A DNA stretch of 64,000 nt from Solea solea (GCF_958295425.1 NC_081136.1:27890077-27954076); one strand, 5' to 3'; shown: positions 39,070 to 51,501, numbered from the stretch's first letter. The notes: a model not told the origin generated them from the sequence alone. Numbers and translations are program-made.

Positions 39070-39112
39070 CAGAAGCTCTTCAGATTAGCTTAGCATAAAG
39101 CTTGGGTAACTG
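39070..39112 (+). repeat. Short fragment of a teleost interspersed repeat
   Basis: 'agattagcttagcataaagc' resembles the 'agcttagcataaagactgg' block of a widespread fish repeat. Only this short piece is recognisable. Confidence 0.35.
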
Positions 39113-40324
39113 TAAGAACATCATTTATATTATATGTGCTATAAACTAGGTATATTGTTGTACTGTGCATTAGTTACTAGGTGTTACACTTAGACAAAGT
39201 GCTCATGGCTGTAGATTAATACATTGACTCAGTCTTCACAACTGATTCTCTGCAAGATTTCATTTGGCTGGTCTTGCCATTCTTACCTAAACAGTATGCT
39301 CAGTAATTACCGTATTGTATCAGGTCAACAGGTTGTTGCTTAGTTGTAAGAAACTTTAAAAAATGAATAAGTTGGGAAACATTTTCATTTACAGCAGAAA
39401 TACAAAAGTATTCATAAAAACAACATCACAATCAGTCTGTATTAATTTGTTGGGCTCTTTACAAGATGACTCGACTGTGCCATCCCATGTCAGCTTCTAC
39501 CTCCACATGCTACAGTGCCTCAATCCTACATTAGCACCCACTGTTTGCCAGAGTGCCCATTTTGTGTAATTATACGAACTACAGCAAGCTAATGGCCCCG
39601 ACAGAGCAGTGCCTGGGCCCATTACACCTCAGGGTGCTGCAAAACACCATTACCACCAGCAACCTGGAGTGCCTGTGCTCGTAGTTTACAGACGGTCTGT
39701 GTGTTGCGCGTGCAGCTGCATGTTCCTGTGTGTGCGCGCGTGCAGACGGGTTGTTTGAAGGAGGTTGGCGGTGTAATGATACATGTCAAAGAAACACAAC
39801 AGCTTCTACAGACGTTTGCCATTTTTAGCCCCGGATGTGTGTCTTTTGGTATGTTTATGTACACCTCACCTGTCATCTCTCCCCCATTAATTTCTCAAGG
39901 GCTTTAGCTGCTTGTTGCAGGGAAGACAGCACGGCACCTCGCACGACTCCGGGCACTCGATGTACTCACTTTACTTAGCGCCATCACATTCTGCCAGCAA
40001 ATAGATAGTTTGGTTCTAAAGTGGGCTTTAATTGTGTGTTTTATCTTTGTCTATATCTGTCTGTGTTCACATTGGTCTCAGTGTATGAGTTCAGCATTAC
40101 TCAGTCAGTGTCTCAATGGTATTTTAACTAATATATCTATCTGGCTGAGTGCAAGGTACAACTATGATCACACATACCAAGTTCAGCTCACCATGGTCCA
40201 GCTTGGAATCGTAAACCCCACCCACTGCAGGCTGTGTAGCCTTCATTCATTGTATATAATGTCCATAACTTTCGATAACTTTAGTTCTTTTTTCTGTTTT
40301 GCCTTTCTTTAATCCCTTTCTTGT

Positions 40325-40428
40325 TTTGTGTTGTCTAATTTTGCTGTCTGTCCTAACTGTTTTTGCTGCTGTAACAAGTGAATTTCCCCAATGAGAGATA
40401 AAAAAAAGTTTATCTTATCTTATCTTAG
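40325..40428 (+). mobile_element. LINE 3' tail (L2-like) with TTATC repeats
   Basis: 'gctgctgtaacaagtgaatt' and 'tccccaatgagagataaaa' followed by 'tttatcttatcttatctta' is the characteristic 3' end of fish L2-type LINEs, which finish in short ATCT-like repeats rather than plain poly(A). The element body upstream is too diverged to delimit. Confidence 0.7.
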
Positions 40429-41836
40429 GCTACAGGGAAATTAATAGTGTGACAGCATAGCAACATGGCACAGTCTATCCTACCAATAAATGCAGCAAAG
40501 AAGACAAACACAAGACAGTAAACACTCGTATTGTTTACGTGACATAAGAAACAGTTGATGTATTGTGTTAGCCTGACCAAACAAGGACTTTAATTCATCT
40601 GAGAGTGTACTAAGTCGAATTTCTCAAAGTCTGACTAACACTAACACATTGCTGTGTTTGTTTAGCTCCACACTTGCTTTGCACCCCGACAGAAGGTTAC
40701 CAAAAAAGTGGGGCAGTACAGATCACTTATTTTGATACCCTTCACAACTCTTGTCAATTAAATGCAAAGATTGTGTAAAGTACCAACCTCTACCAGTGGA
40801 ATATGAAATATCTGCTGTCAGGTTATTGTCTGGCTTTTTACTTTATTTACCATATATACTGTACATAGTGGGAGGGAGACGTCCGTAGGGCACTGGAGGT
40901 CACTGAGCAGTGAATCATAGTCACATTAAGAAGCTCAGGGAGATTTTCGGACAGACATGTTAGACAGCTCACCACCGTGATCAGAACACCGAGTGTCAGA
41001 ATATTTTTGGAAGAATCGAGTACGTCTCGCGCTAGAGCTCAGATGCCGAGGTGCAAGCTGTTCTGGCAGCTTGAGGTGGCCCATCGCTGTGTTAAGGCAC
41101 TTTGTGTCGGTGTTCCCTTTTAAATTAAAACCATCTTTATGTTGCTGTGGAATCATGAGGTGTCAGAAGTGGGTTACAGTCATAACTATATACACAATGG
41201 ATGCATTTCCATTAGCAGTGTGCACAATACAGTACCTGAGTCTCCTCCTGAAGAAAGAGGCTTAGCACTGACTCTATTGACAATCTGTTTTCCCCTTACT
41301 ATCAATATCCATTAACCACTTTAAGCCTTGCCAAGTGGAGAAGATGGAGAGCTAATTGCTTTATTCTGTAGTGAATGTATACAGTAATAGTGGATCAATG
41401 TGTTTGTTAGTATTGTGGGATAGTTAAACAAGCACAATTGCATTTGGGGGTGTCAAGCTCCTTTTTGGCTAGTTATACATAATCTCGGCACAAAGTGAGG
41501 CACAAGGCACAAAGGGTTGTCTAAATTATACGTAGGTGTGTTTTTTGGCATAATCTCAATTAAACCATTCAGAGGTTTGCTTGTCATTCCTTTTAAAAGC
41601 TAGGTGCATTGCTTTTTAAGTGGCGAACGCTGAGGAGATGGCTCTGCTCGTGTGTGAGGTGAAGGTGTGCAAGCAGAATAAATGCAAAATAAAAACAAAG
41701 CTGAGCACGCTGAAAAAGCAGCGTTTAAAAAGAAAAGGTTTAAGGAAATCGTGCCAAAGTCAGGATTGAAAAGAAGCACAAGCGCCAGAAGTGAGCTACG
41801 ATACAAATAATTGCTGTTTTACTTTAAGACTGATAT

Positions 41837-42167
41837 GTGAGACCCTTTGCTCTTTATTTTTTCTCAGCTGAATCAGCAGTGTAACAGTTTAACCATGAAG
41901 AGAAGGAAGAGACAAAGGTACAGCACCAGATACGAGTCCTGTGACCTCACTGTTCAGATTTGAAGGATCTGTGTGTGTGTCTGTCTGAGCGCTTTTACGC
42001 ACAGGAGGGGGCTGCAGCCCTGGAAGCCAGTATACCCCCATTCTTATACCTTCACTAATGGGTTTGTGGTCCTTGGCCAGTGGATCCTCTTCCTCCACCA
42101 TCCACTGATCCTCTGTCCCATCAACAACTCCACAAGGCTGCACTGGATAAGGAATTGACATTCAACC
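41837..42167 (-). repeat. Copy A of a coding-like repeat, inverted relative to copy B
   Basis: On the minus strand this aligns with 47784-48072. Shared blocks, in order, include 'aattccttatcc.gtgcag', 'tgtggagttgttgat', 'ggccaaggaccac', 'caggactc.tatct', 'ctgtctcttcc' and 'gagcaaag'. One frame reads IPYPVQPCGVVDGTEDQWMV then EEEDPLAKDHKPIS; after a shift of frame, a second reads QDSYLVLYLCLFLLFMVKLL and ends HC-stop, with AATAAA shortly after. It may be an unknown transposon, a gene fragment or a pseudogene. I do not recognise the protein. Confidence 0.7.
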
Positions 42168-44553
42168 TTCTGTGTACATCAGAAACAGTGCACATGCTTC
42201 GTGTTTTTGTTGGTCAATGGTGGGCACAAGAGCATCTCTTTCACCGCTTCCTTCCTATAGCACACTTTTTTGCGACACCTCCCTTGTTTCTAATTTCACA
42301 TCCCTCCTGACACCAACAGAAAAACCATACACTAGGATTTCACCCACTGCACAGATTGTCCCCCTTTTTCCCCCTCGCAAACGCACACACTTACTCACGC
42401 AGACACTCATGGCCTCTCAGCGTGGAGTGCTGCCACCTGCGTGCATTGGAGTGGGTGTAGTGTTTCCCCCTGACGGTGAGATGTATGCGATTAAACCCTA
42501 TTAAAGTCATTAGCCCAACAGAAGTGATAGCCAGCAGATGGTCACCAAGCACAAATATGCTCTTAATGAAGCTCCTCTGTCACTGTGTGCGTGCACACGT
42601 GTGGTGGAGCATGCACGATTGCACTGGTGTGCGTATGCTGTGTGTATGTCTGGGTGTGTAGACGAGCGTCTGTGACACTCCAAGCAGCACTTGATTAGAC
42701 AGTGGTTGGCCCTTCTCCTGTTGCATAGTAATCAGTGGCCTCTGTTGATTTATAAAGATGGTGGTGTCACATTGCAGATTCCCTCCTGCTATTTATCCAT
42801 CTCAGTTCTTTTTACTGTTCCATAATATTTTACAGCAGTTGTTATCCATAATGTTGCATTGGTGCCAACTTATTATTCCTTATCCTTGAAACTTCATTGT
42901 TTAATTTTATATATACAGTAAGGTACAAAGGTCTCAGCCCACCATTAGATTTGTTGTTTTAGCAACACTCTAAATCACCATACAGTATAGTTATTTCACA
43001 TGTATGCACTTTTAAAATCATTTTCAGAAAAGTCAGAATAGTGTGACCTACAAAACACAGTACTTTTTTTTTTTTTTTAAATGTCTAGTTTAAAAACACT
43101 GGGTGTAGTTCTACTGCACCAATATTTAGTTTCAAAACTAGATGTAATTTAGGTCTTTTTTGTCTTGAGTCCTGTGCTTTCATTATTTAATAGTGTGAAG
43201 GTCAACAAGTTAAGTGAAGAAACAAAGTGACTGAAGGGAAAATAATATTCAGCTTTTAAATAAAGTACACCGTCAAGTGTGTTATGCAACATTTCTTAGT
43301 CACAGTGTTAAAGGTTCTAGTTTGAACAAACTTTGACAGTTTTCCCACACCTGTACAATAACTCACAATGTGCAATAGCTAATATCAATTGGTGTAATGT
43401 TCAACATTTATTCATTTTATTATTCATTATTTTTACCTTTGTAGAATGACATTTGTAATTTTTTTGTTTTGTTTTTATCTTTTTTTATCTTTTATAATAT
43501 GCACTGACCAGAGTTGCTTAACATTATCTTATTGTATACAATGATATATAAAGCTTTCTATTCTTCAACTCTATATTTTAGCATCCCACTTATGTGGTGA
43601 TTTAATCTCTTAACACATTTTACTTGTAGTCTCATGAATGATGCACCTTCATACCGTCAGCCACAGTGTTATAATCAAAGCATGTTAGATTACATAAGCC
43701 AATACTGGCCTATCGCATAATACATCTGCGGGTGTGGGCGTGTGTGGATGTGTAAAGAATTTTGCCTTTAAATGGATGTGTTTCGGAAATTTTTACAGCC
43801 TCAGGGGCTGTTCACATACAGTATAGCCTTCTTTTTGCACTCACACAAATTCATTATTTTAAATGGAGACACGGACACAAGGATGTGTGAACAATCGGAG
43901 CAACGCAGTTGATATGTACCTGTTTCTAGAATCTGAACCTTTGCCAATATGATTTTCAACCTCACACGAATCTCAGGGGCTCCCAGGTTTTGGTTACTTA
44001 GTAACAACAGGAACAGGAGCACTACCCCCAAATTTCTTTTGATTAAAAACACTTTAAAAAACTGCAACTAACGATTATTTTGTGCCCAATGTTGTTCTTT
44101 GAAGGCGTTAATGTAAAGTGCTCCCATACTTGGGTCGTACATTTTTCTCTCCGCTAACGTTGGTCCATTCTATGTCCTTCCAGAACCACGTCACATGAGC
44201 TACACAACGCGTGGCATTGGTTCTCTCCTTCTTCTTCTTCTTCTGTTCTACTGTTCTTGTCCCTAGGACTACACATGTTTACATCAATACACGCATACAC
44301 AAGAACTGCGCCCCCTTAAAACTGACGGACACATTAAAATGGCTGCGGTACAAACAATTCTTCGGGTGATAAGTCTGTTCCAAAATGAACTGTTGCTTAT
44401 GAGTGTTCACAGGCGCATGTGCTGCTTACGCCGATTTTATTCCACTTGTTTGTAGTATCTGATTGTTTTCACACAGGAGCAAACATAGCATAGACACAGA
44501 ACATGCATCCACCCTTCACCCTGTTGTCTGTGAGTAAAATGGGTGGATTTCAA

Positions 44554-44555
<2 letters not shown>

Positions 44556-44586
<31 letters not shown>
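44556..44586 (+). repeat. (TG)n microsatellite, with poly-T tract at 44709-44729
   Basis: A pure TG run of about 15 units, followed about 120 bp downstream by a 21-base T run. Confidence 0.95.
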
Positions 44587-44590
<4 letters not shown>

Positions 44591-45767
44591 GGAGAGAGGG
44601 CGAGTGATGAAAGGAGAGAGCTGATAGTGATGCTCTATTGAATACAGATGAGAGGAAGGCAAGCTGAATTCTGATGAGGCTGCTTCCCTCTCTTTCTACC
44701 ACTCTTCCTTTTTTTTTTTTTTTTTTTTTACCCCCACTCTCCATCCCTTGGTGTTGATACACTTCAGAGAAGTGCATCTTTTTGAACCATCACTCTGACC
44801 TTTCAAAGTCAAGTTCCAGGTCTTTTCAAAGGAGAATCTCTTACTTATTTTTTATTAAATAAGTGGAATGATGTCGGTGATAGTCACATCAAGAATTGTT
44901 ATATACTCCGAGTCCTGTTTTATGTTTATCGACACTGGAGGCCAAATTTGCTCACATTTTAAAAAGCGCTCTCTCGCGCGCCCGCTTGTGAGTTTTTTAA
45001 ATACTTGAAGAGGGGTTTAACGCATTTAAGGAGCCTAAGGCTCATAAAAGTCAGTCACCGCCGTAATCACCAGCTGCTCTTTAAGTCGAGCCAGGACATT
45101 TTTTTAAATTTACTGTATGTCAGAACTGATATTCAGCTGGGCTCACCTGTTGGTTACTTAAGAAAAACAGATGTGGAAAAACAAACTCCACCTAATCTGT
45201 AAGATCTTGCTGGGAGCGCGGCTTTGAGCTTCATTAGTTGGAGAAATTGTGCACGTTTTGTTTTTTTTCCAAGGCTCGACTCGGAATACAAATGCTTTTT
45301 TTTTTTTTGTTGAGAAGTCATCAGGGTCGTCACTGCAGCTCATTAAAACCGAGGCAGGAAAGAAAAAAAAATTAATGGAGCCAAACACCTTGGATTTAAT
45401 TTGTCAGAAGGTAAAATAATACAAAGTGCCTCGTTGTGGTAAATATGCCCAATTAAAGTTTAGCATAGTTTGACTTTCACAACAGTTGGAATGTGCTGAT
45501 AAAATAGAGGTTTAGAATAAGTCGATATTAGTGACCCGTTATAGCAATATTCACATAATTAAAGGTAAAATGTGGACTTCAGCGACCTTTACTGTTAATA
45601 ATGGTAGCTTCCATCCCAATTCCTTACAGTGGATGAGTGCGGTTGAACATTTTGTGAATCACAAAGATGTATTTCTTCTCCTCCACTCTTCAGTTCATGT
45701 ACTTACTCATCCGCATATATCATTGTCTCACCATCTGTTTTATTTTTTTATAAACATTGATCCTATT

Positions 45768-46022
45768 TGGGGCCACATAGTTGGTGAGTTTGCATGTGTG
45801 TGTGTGGGGGTTTTCTCTGGGTTCTCCGGTTTCTTCCCACAGTCCAGTAACATGCAGATTTGGGGATTAGGCAAATTGGACACTTTAAATTGACTGCAGG
45901 TGTGAGTGTGAGAGTGGATGGTTGTTGTATCCTGCCTTTCGCCCTACGCCAACTGGGATTGGCACCAGTGCTCCCACACGACCCTCAAGTGTAGGCTAAA
46001 GAGGTAGGAGATGGATGGATGG
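45768..46022 (+). repeat. Widespread teleost interspersed repeat ending in (GGAT)n
   Basis: 'gtgagtttgcatgtgtgtgt', 'tctgggttctccggtttctt', 'cccacagtcca..aacatgcag', 'aattgactgcaggtgtgagt' and 'gtgagagtggatggttgttg', ending 'gatggatggatgg', is one of the commonest repeats in fish genomes. The opposite-strand fragment at 3070-3165 belongs to the same family. SINE or other non-autonomous element status was not settled here. Confidence 0.8.
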
Positions 46023-47496
46023 ATCCTATTTGGCTCATTTTCATGTTTAAGCAAATAATGGAGAGTGAAAGTGTGCCCGCATTAGATTGACAACAGTGAT
46101 GACAAGGATGACAGGCAACAGTAACAGACTGTGAAAACATTACATATTTTAAAATTTCTACCAACAAAGTGTAGGAGAGAGCGGAGAGTTGGCTAACCTT
46201 GGCTGACATTCTCTGTTTTGATTTCCTGTCGGTGAGAAAAGTATCCACGTCGGCAAGTCTGAGGTGAACTTCCTCTTAGGTTTGAGCTGCTGTCTGTATT
46301 TCAAGCACATTTCCACTGGAGAACTTTTACATTTTTCCTCCTCTCTGGTTAAGGCTGGGTGGGCGGTGGTGGGTGGCACATTGGACCATAACACCAAACT
46401 AAAAGAAAAACTCTAAATATCTAGGCTGCACCATTGTTCCCATTGAAACCAGTATCTCAGGTTAACATGTTTTCCCCAATCTCCAATGACACATCACGGT
46501 CATTTTATGTATTAATATTGTAGATTTTCATATATGGCACCTTTCTTTGTTTAAAAAAAATAGAAAAAGAAAGAATAAACACAGTGTTGAAGTGCAGCAA
46601 ATTACTCAGGAGTCAAATGAGTGTAGAAGACCCAACGTGACATGTCCTCCAATGTGATTATCAGCATCGTGATTGGTCGTAAAGCCTGTTGTCACGGCAA
46701 TGATTTCAGCCTTCATGATGAAAACTCCAGAGACACTGATAGCCACGCGCGCACACACACACAGGTTCAATCTTACAGACTAATGCCTCTCTCTCAAAGG
46801 GGAATGAGACTGGTTAGCACTGAGACAAACGGATTGTGTGTGTGTGTGTGTGTTTTGCTGTTTTCTGTCTTCACACTCGCAGTAATGTACAGAAGAGGAA
46901 TCTGGGAAAAGGATTGAACCTCACTGAATTGTACTTGACACTCTATCCTTTCTTTTACTCCCACTCACCCACCTATGCCACTTTCTTCCTCCCCGCTTTT
47001 ATTAAACCACTTTGACTGAGTTAATAACATCTCTGTCACACTCAAACACACAGACAGAGGCAAAAAAGCAAGTGTAACTGTGCCTGTCTGCTCCACTAAC
47101 ATTAAACTTGTGCGTACCAGACAAGACCCCTAAAGGCATACTTTGTCAGATCACAAACGCAGCTACAGCCTGTAATAATATTTTGTGCTGTTGTTGCATT
47201 TAGATAGTCGCACATAATTTTCTTCCAGCAGCAGACTTCAGCCGTTTTATTCATCCATATAAGATATCAAGCCAGAGATGCTTATTCCTCCATGTCTGGA
47301 AACAGCCAGTGGCCAGAGACATTATGTTTGCGGTTCATCTGTGTGTCCTAGACTTGTGAATGCAATATCTTAAGGGCACCTTGAGGGATTTGCTGTGCAT
47401 TCATTTACCTTGCTTATGTTCCAAATGATTTGAGGGAATGTTTTCATGACTGGCTCAAATGTCCAGTTATACTCACTGATTTAGCTGGCCTCTGGT

Positions 47497-47598
47497 CAGG
47501 GTCACGGTAAACTCACAACTGGGGTGATGAGGAAGTTAGTGTGCTGCTTGCCGAAGTCTGCAGCTTGAAGTTCACAGGGTCACAGTCAACTCACAACA
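47497..47598 (+). pseudogene. Duplicated fragment of the terminal tbc1d22a exon between 24-bp direct repeats
   Basis: Bases 47518-47575 align without gaps to 48248-48305 of the real last exon: 49 of 58 identical, with 7 of the 9 differences being transitions. In the exon frame it reads WGDEEVSVLLAEVCSLKF, against WGNEEVSVLLAEAYRLKF in the gene. A TAA stop lies just upstream in that frame and no AG acceptor adjoins it, so it is not a usable exon. Flanks are direct repeats, 'cagggtcacggtaaactcac' (47497) and 'cagggtcacagtcaactcac' (47575), with a 78-bp period. Confidence 0.9.
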
Positions 47599-47783
47599 GG
47601 TGTTTGCCCTCTTGAATACAACGAAAACAAACAAACAAACAAAAATCTACTACTAAAATACTATTGATGATACTTTTGTTAAACCTAGTTTAAAGTTAAT
47701 CGTGCAGTCTTTTCGCCGTTGTTTAAGCGACTTTACAATCCACGCGCAGACGTGCTTCAGCGATCCTCGTCACTTATATGCAG

Positions 47784-48072
47784 AGTGAATGTCGATGTAA
47801 TTCCTTATCCTGTGCAGTCTAATGTGGAGTTGTTGATTGGACCGAGGCTCAGTAGTAGTACGATGAAAACAGAAGGACCACCGGCCAAGGACCACGTACT
47901 CATTAGCGCAGGGGGCTGTTGGCTGCTGGGACACAGACACACAGGTGCCTCCTTCAGATGTCAGCGGCGAGGTTTCAGGACTCCTATCTGCTGCTGTACA
48001 TCTGTCTCTTCCTCCTCTCCATGAGTAAACTGTTATACCACCGATTCGAAATAACGAGCAAAGTGTCCCTGA
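47784..48072 (+). repeat. Copy B of the coding-like repeat
   Basis: Direct-orientation partner of 41837-42167. One frame reads VIPYPVQSNVELLIG, later PPAKDHVLIS, and the frame shifted by one reads QDSYLLLYICLFLLSMSKLL followed by YHRFEI. The frame relation between the two peptides is the same as in copy A, which argues the relation is old. Copy B lacks the HC-stop of copy A. It lies 139 bp upstream of the last exon, inside the intron. Confidence 0.7.
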
Positions 48073-48210
48073 CGTTAGTTCCGACATTGTGCGTCGTCTT
48101 ACCCACATCATCATAAAAATGTTCCATCCATGTCTTGCACAATTTGTATTTATCACTCTCCTCTAAATGTTTGCGGGTTTTTTTCTGTTCTTGTCTTGTT
48201 TTTCCAACAG

Positions 48211-48339
48211 GGGTTAATGATCCTCCTGCAGAACCTTCCCACAATGCACTGGGGTAACGAGGAAGTTAGCGTGCTGCTCGCCGAAGCCTACCGGTTGAAG
48301 TTCGCCTTCGCTGATGCGCCCAACCACTACAAGAGATGA
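48211..48339 (+). CDS. tbc1d22a: TBC1D22 terminal coding exon and stop codon
   Basis: Preceded by a T-rich tract and CCAACAG. It holds 42 codons and TGA (48337-48339), reading GLMILLQNLPTMHWGNEEVS, VLLAEAYRLKFAFADAPNHY and KR. The LLAEAYRLK and DAPNHY ending is diagnostic for the TBC1D22 family. LKFAFADAPNHYK fits my recollection of TBC1D22A, whereas GLM.LLQNLPT.HWGNEE looks like TBC1D22B; the fish gene may keep ancestral states of both. Phase 0 entry matches the previous exon. A second in-frame-independent TGA follows at once. Confidence 0.97.
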   Translation, partial: GLMILLQNLPTMHWGNEEVSVLLAEAYRLKFAFADAPNHYKR

Positions 48340-49688
48340 TGAGCGTGGCTCATCTGCAGTTGCTCCCATCCCCTTCCTTCTCCTCTTACTCCTCCTTTTT
48401 CCTTCCCAGCTCTCATCTACTGAACCTAAAGGCCTCTCTATTCCTGTATGGAAGGACCTCCCCTATTCTTAACCCCTTTTCCCAAAATCGCCCCAATGGG
48501 CCTTTCAGCAACTAAGAGATTCAAATCAACCAATGACTTGGAGGAGAGGACAGGCGGTGTCGTGTTCTAACAAGTTGATGTGGAGCCTTTTTTTTGTCTT
48601 CTTTTTTTTTTTTATTAAGTTTATTTTTCTCTGATCAGCTCTGAAAGGTGCACTCCTACAATTGCAGTCGTATTGCAGAACCCTCATCTTCATCATCGAA
48701 GACCACAGCTCTGTGTTCGTTCTGCTCTTGCCGACACCCCAGAATACAACCTCAGGCCTGATGCGGGACTGTGAGCTGGTGCTCAGCAGTGCCTGAGGGT
48801 CTTGGGTGCTTCTTTTCTGCTTTCTCTTGTTGTTTGCAGTACCATGGCAATATATTGTTCTTTGTTCCCCAAGGCAAAAATGTGACCCTTTCTCTTTTTC
48901 AGTTTGCAAAGACAGAGAGTGACGAGTGGCAAAAAGGGCACAGCCCTAGATGTTTACATGTCTCAGCCCCTCTCCTGGTCAACACAGAACCTGAAGGAAC
49001 AGGAACTCGACTGTTTTCCTTCCTTCTCTTCACGGGGGATTGTTGTTTTTTTTTGTTTTTCATGAACACATCAGGATTTTACACGGGAAGAGAGAGAGAG
49101 AATGAGAGATTGTTAGTCGTGGTGGGGTATTATCATGTCTTCTTCCTTCCACAAACCATGCACACTGGTTAAATCGACGTATTTTGTTCTTCTTCTCCCA
49201 CCATCGCCAACATAAGAGACAAACAGAGGTCAGGAGAGTCACACATACACAGTAGCTATTTATTTCCACTCGTTAGGATTTCCTCCAACCTAACTATACA
49301 GTATGTAAAGTCTTATTTATTCCTGCTCCTCCACTCCTACCTCAGAACACCGTTATAAAAACGCGCTCATTAGAGCGTACGAAGACCGTAAATCATTATC
49401 ATGTTTATTGTGACAGAAAAAGACTCGCACCATTACATACCCTTCAGTTCGGTGTCAAAACACACTATTTGCGGTTCATTCATTTATTTAGCACTTGGCA
49501 TAGTAAGACTTATTTGTGAAATTGTGAAAAACAACAACAATTCTGCCTTCAATAAGGTTTGTAGTATATTTCTTTCTCCAACCGTTCCTCTCTTACAGGC
49601 TTTATTTTCTTCTCAATGTTAAAAGGTTAAGCGATCTTGTCCAGTGGTTTGGTATAAGTGGACACCAACAGTGACATTTGTTAGCCAA

Positions 49689-49694
49689 AATAAA
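49689..49694 (+). promoter_or_regulatory. Candidate poly(A) signal AATAAA (proximal)
   Basis: Canonical hexamer 1.35 kb after the stop codon. Downstream sequence is only moderately T-rich. Confidence 0.35.
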
Positions 49695-51009
49695 ACTTTC
49701 TGACTTTTGAGACATGTTACTAACCTGAACCCATGTGCAGCAGTTTCAATTTACCTTAAAAGTTAGAGTTTTAATTAATGTGTGTATTAATTAATAGTTG
49801 CATGTCATCAGATGGTCGTGGAGAACACCCTGGAGTTGTACTGGGTACACTCACCAAAACAAAGTTTTCTTTTCCAAATGCAAAATTGTCTTAATATTTT
49901 TAGATTTCTTGATGCTTTTTGTTGCACTAAATCACCTATTTCATATTTAAAAAAATGATGGATTCATTTTTTTTTTTTTTTTTCGGTCACATGGTGGGCA
50001 AAATCAGTTTTAACGCTTAGAGACTTGGAAAATCGAAACAATGACAATATAGTCTTTTGGTGTACTTAATTATGGCCTTATTATTATTATTATTGTTATT
50101 ATCTGTGCGTCTGCTGTTTTTGTCATCTTTGTCACATTTAAAGCATGTGTCTTAACCAAAGTCACCGTCACCAGAATCGGCGGGATGTTGGGAGGAAGTG
50201 AAGTGGATGTGATCAGACGTTCACGACACAACACGTTGCTGTACTGTAGATGTTTGGAGCCTATTTGCGACTCTTGACAGGATCCATTACTGTCAGCGAG
50301 CTCCACAAAGACGGTGTGCATAGATTTGTGGGAGACACATGTGTCTCTTTGGAGGTTTCTGAGCTTTTTTTCTTTTCTTTTTTTTGTGAGAGCTGCCAGT
50401 CCCTGATCGCACAGTGGGATATTTTCTTTTCTTCTTTTGTCAACTTCACCAGTTTCACAGACACAGAAAAAAAAGTCCACAGCCTTTCCTCCTCCACTCG
50501 CTCTCACTCTCTCTCTCTCTCTCTATGCGATGTAAATCTTCCAATTAGCATTTTAAAGATTTGTCTTTTTCTTTTCCTTTTTCGCTTTTAATGTTTTTTA
50601 CTGTTTACATGACATGCCTGTTAAGTTGTGCCTGACTCTGAAAACACGAGACAACAACCTGTCTTCAGCCTCAAAATTAAGAGGTTTTAGATTTTCAAAA
50701 GCAATATGAAATTTTGCATTTTTTGTCTTTTTTTTCTTTTGCACATCTAGATTTTGTGTGATTTTACTCTGGGCATTTTACTCCAAACTCACCCACTGAC
50801 TGTGAAACTTCTCCCATGAACAGTAATCGCAGCTTAATGTTGGTATTGGGTGTAGTGTAGTCAAGCGTCAGCTTCCTCCATGTGCTGAAGTGGTTTACTT
50901 AGCTTTTAGAGTTTGTATGATTATGTCAGATGTGTCCGGATCAGGTTGAAATGAAGGTAAAACATAATTCTACTTCTCATTCTACAAAGATGAATAATTA
51001 GAGCTTGAA

Positions 51010-51015
51010 AATAAA
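51010..51015 (+). promoter_or_regulatory. Candidate poly(A) signal AATAAA (middle)
   Basis: Canonical hexamer followed within 15 bases by 'cagtgtgtgtaattg', a GT-rich downstream element. Confidence 0.4.
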
Positions 51016-51476
51016 TTGTCCTACAGTGTGTGTAATTGAAGCTAACTGCTTTAAATGAGTCGTTGCGATTAGAGGTGAAGTTTTTGGGGTCCAGCACTGA
51101 TGTTACCCCCACGTTATATTTGCTACACAATCGCTTTCTTTGCTAATATGAAAAATGACATGATAATATTTGCTCACTTACAATAGTGTTAAAGCTCAGC
51201 AGCATTTTACCCGACAAAAAAGGAAATCATCCTCTTTTTTTGGTGTGTCGTTATCACCGACCACGTGTCGAGAATGAGAAGTTTCACAAGCATGACAACA
51301 GTCACTGAGGTGAGGATGAGCAAGCAGTCAGTTATTGTCCAGTTTATAATCCCCGATCCCTACATTTAAAGATACAATTTCGCCTTATTGCACATATTCA
51401 GTTTTGTGGGGGAAATGATGACAGTGGTGACTCGGGCAACAAAGATAGAGGTTGACACTTTGTGAAGCCGTGTATG

Positions 51477-51501
51477 TGTGAGTGAGTGAGTGAGTGAGTC
51501 A
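51477..51501 (+). repeat. (GTGA)n tandem repeat
   Basis: About six GTGA units inside the putative 3' UTR. Confidence 0.9.

Larger units (their letters stand above)
28280..48210 (+). other. tbc1d22a: Last intron, about 19.9 kb
   Basis: Bounded by GT at 28280 and AACAG ending at 48210. It is the richest region in mobile-element remains, listed separately: a Tc1-like relic, nested LINE, hAT element, LINE tail, interspersed repeats and the coding-like inverted pair. It also holds a copy of part of the terminal exon. Simple sequence includes poly-C at 29276-29287, (AT)n at 30496-30514, an (AAAC)n run near 47628-47642, and poly-T near 43064-43078. Stretches between the listed features show no supportable gene. 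Confidence 0.8.

Noticed and set aside
44060..44082. 'ctgcaactaacgattatttt', a possible end of the gggctgcaac MITE family
   Set aside because: Only about 20 bases match and no partner end was found.
44340..44456. Short frame MAAVQTILRVISLFQNELLL..., possibly a Harbinger-like protein start
   Set aside because: Only 38 codons, similarity is a vague impression, and no terminal repeats or nuclease motifs were found nearby.
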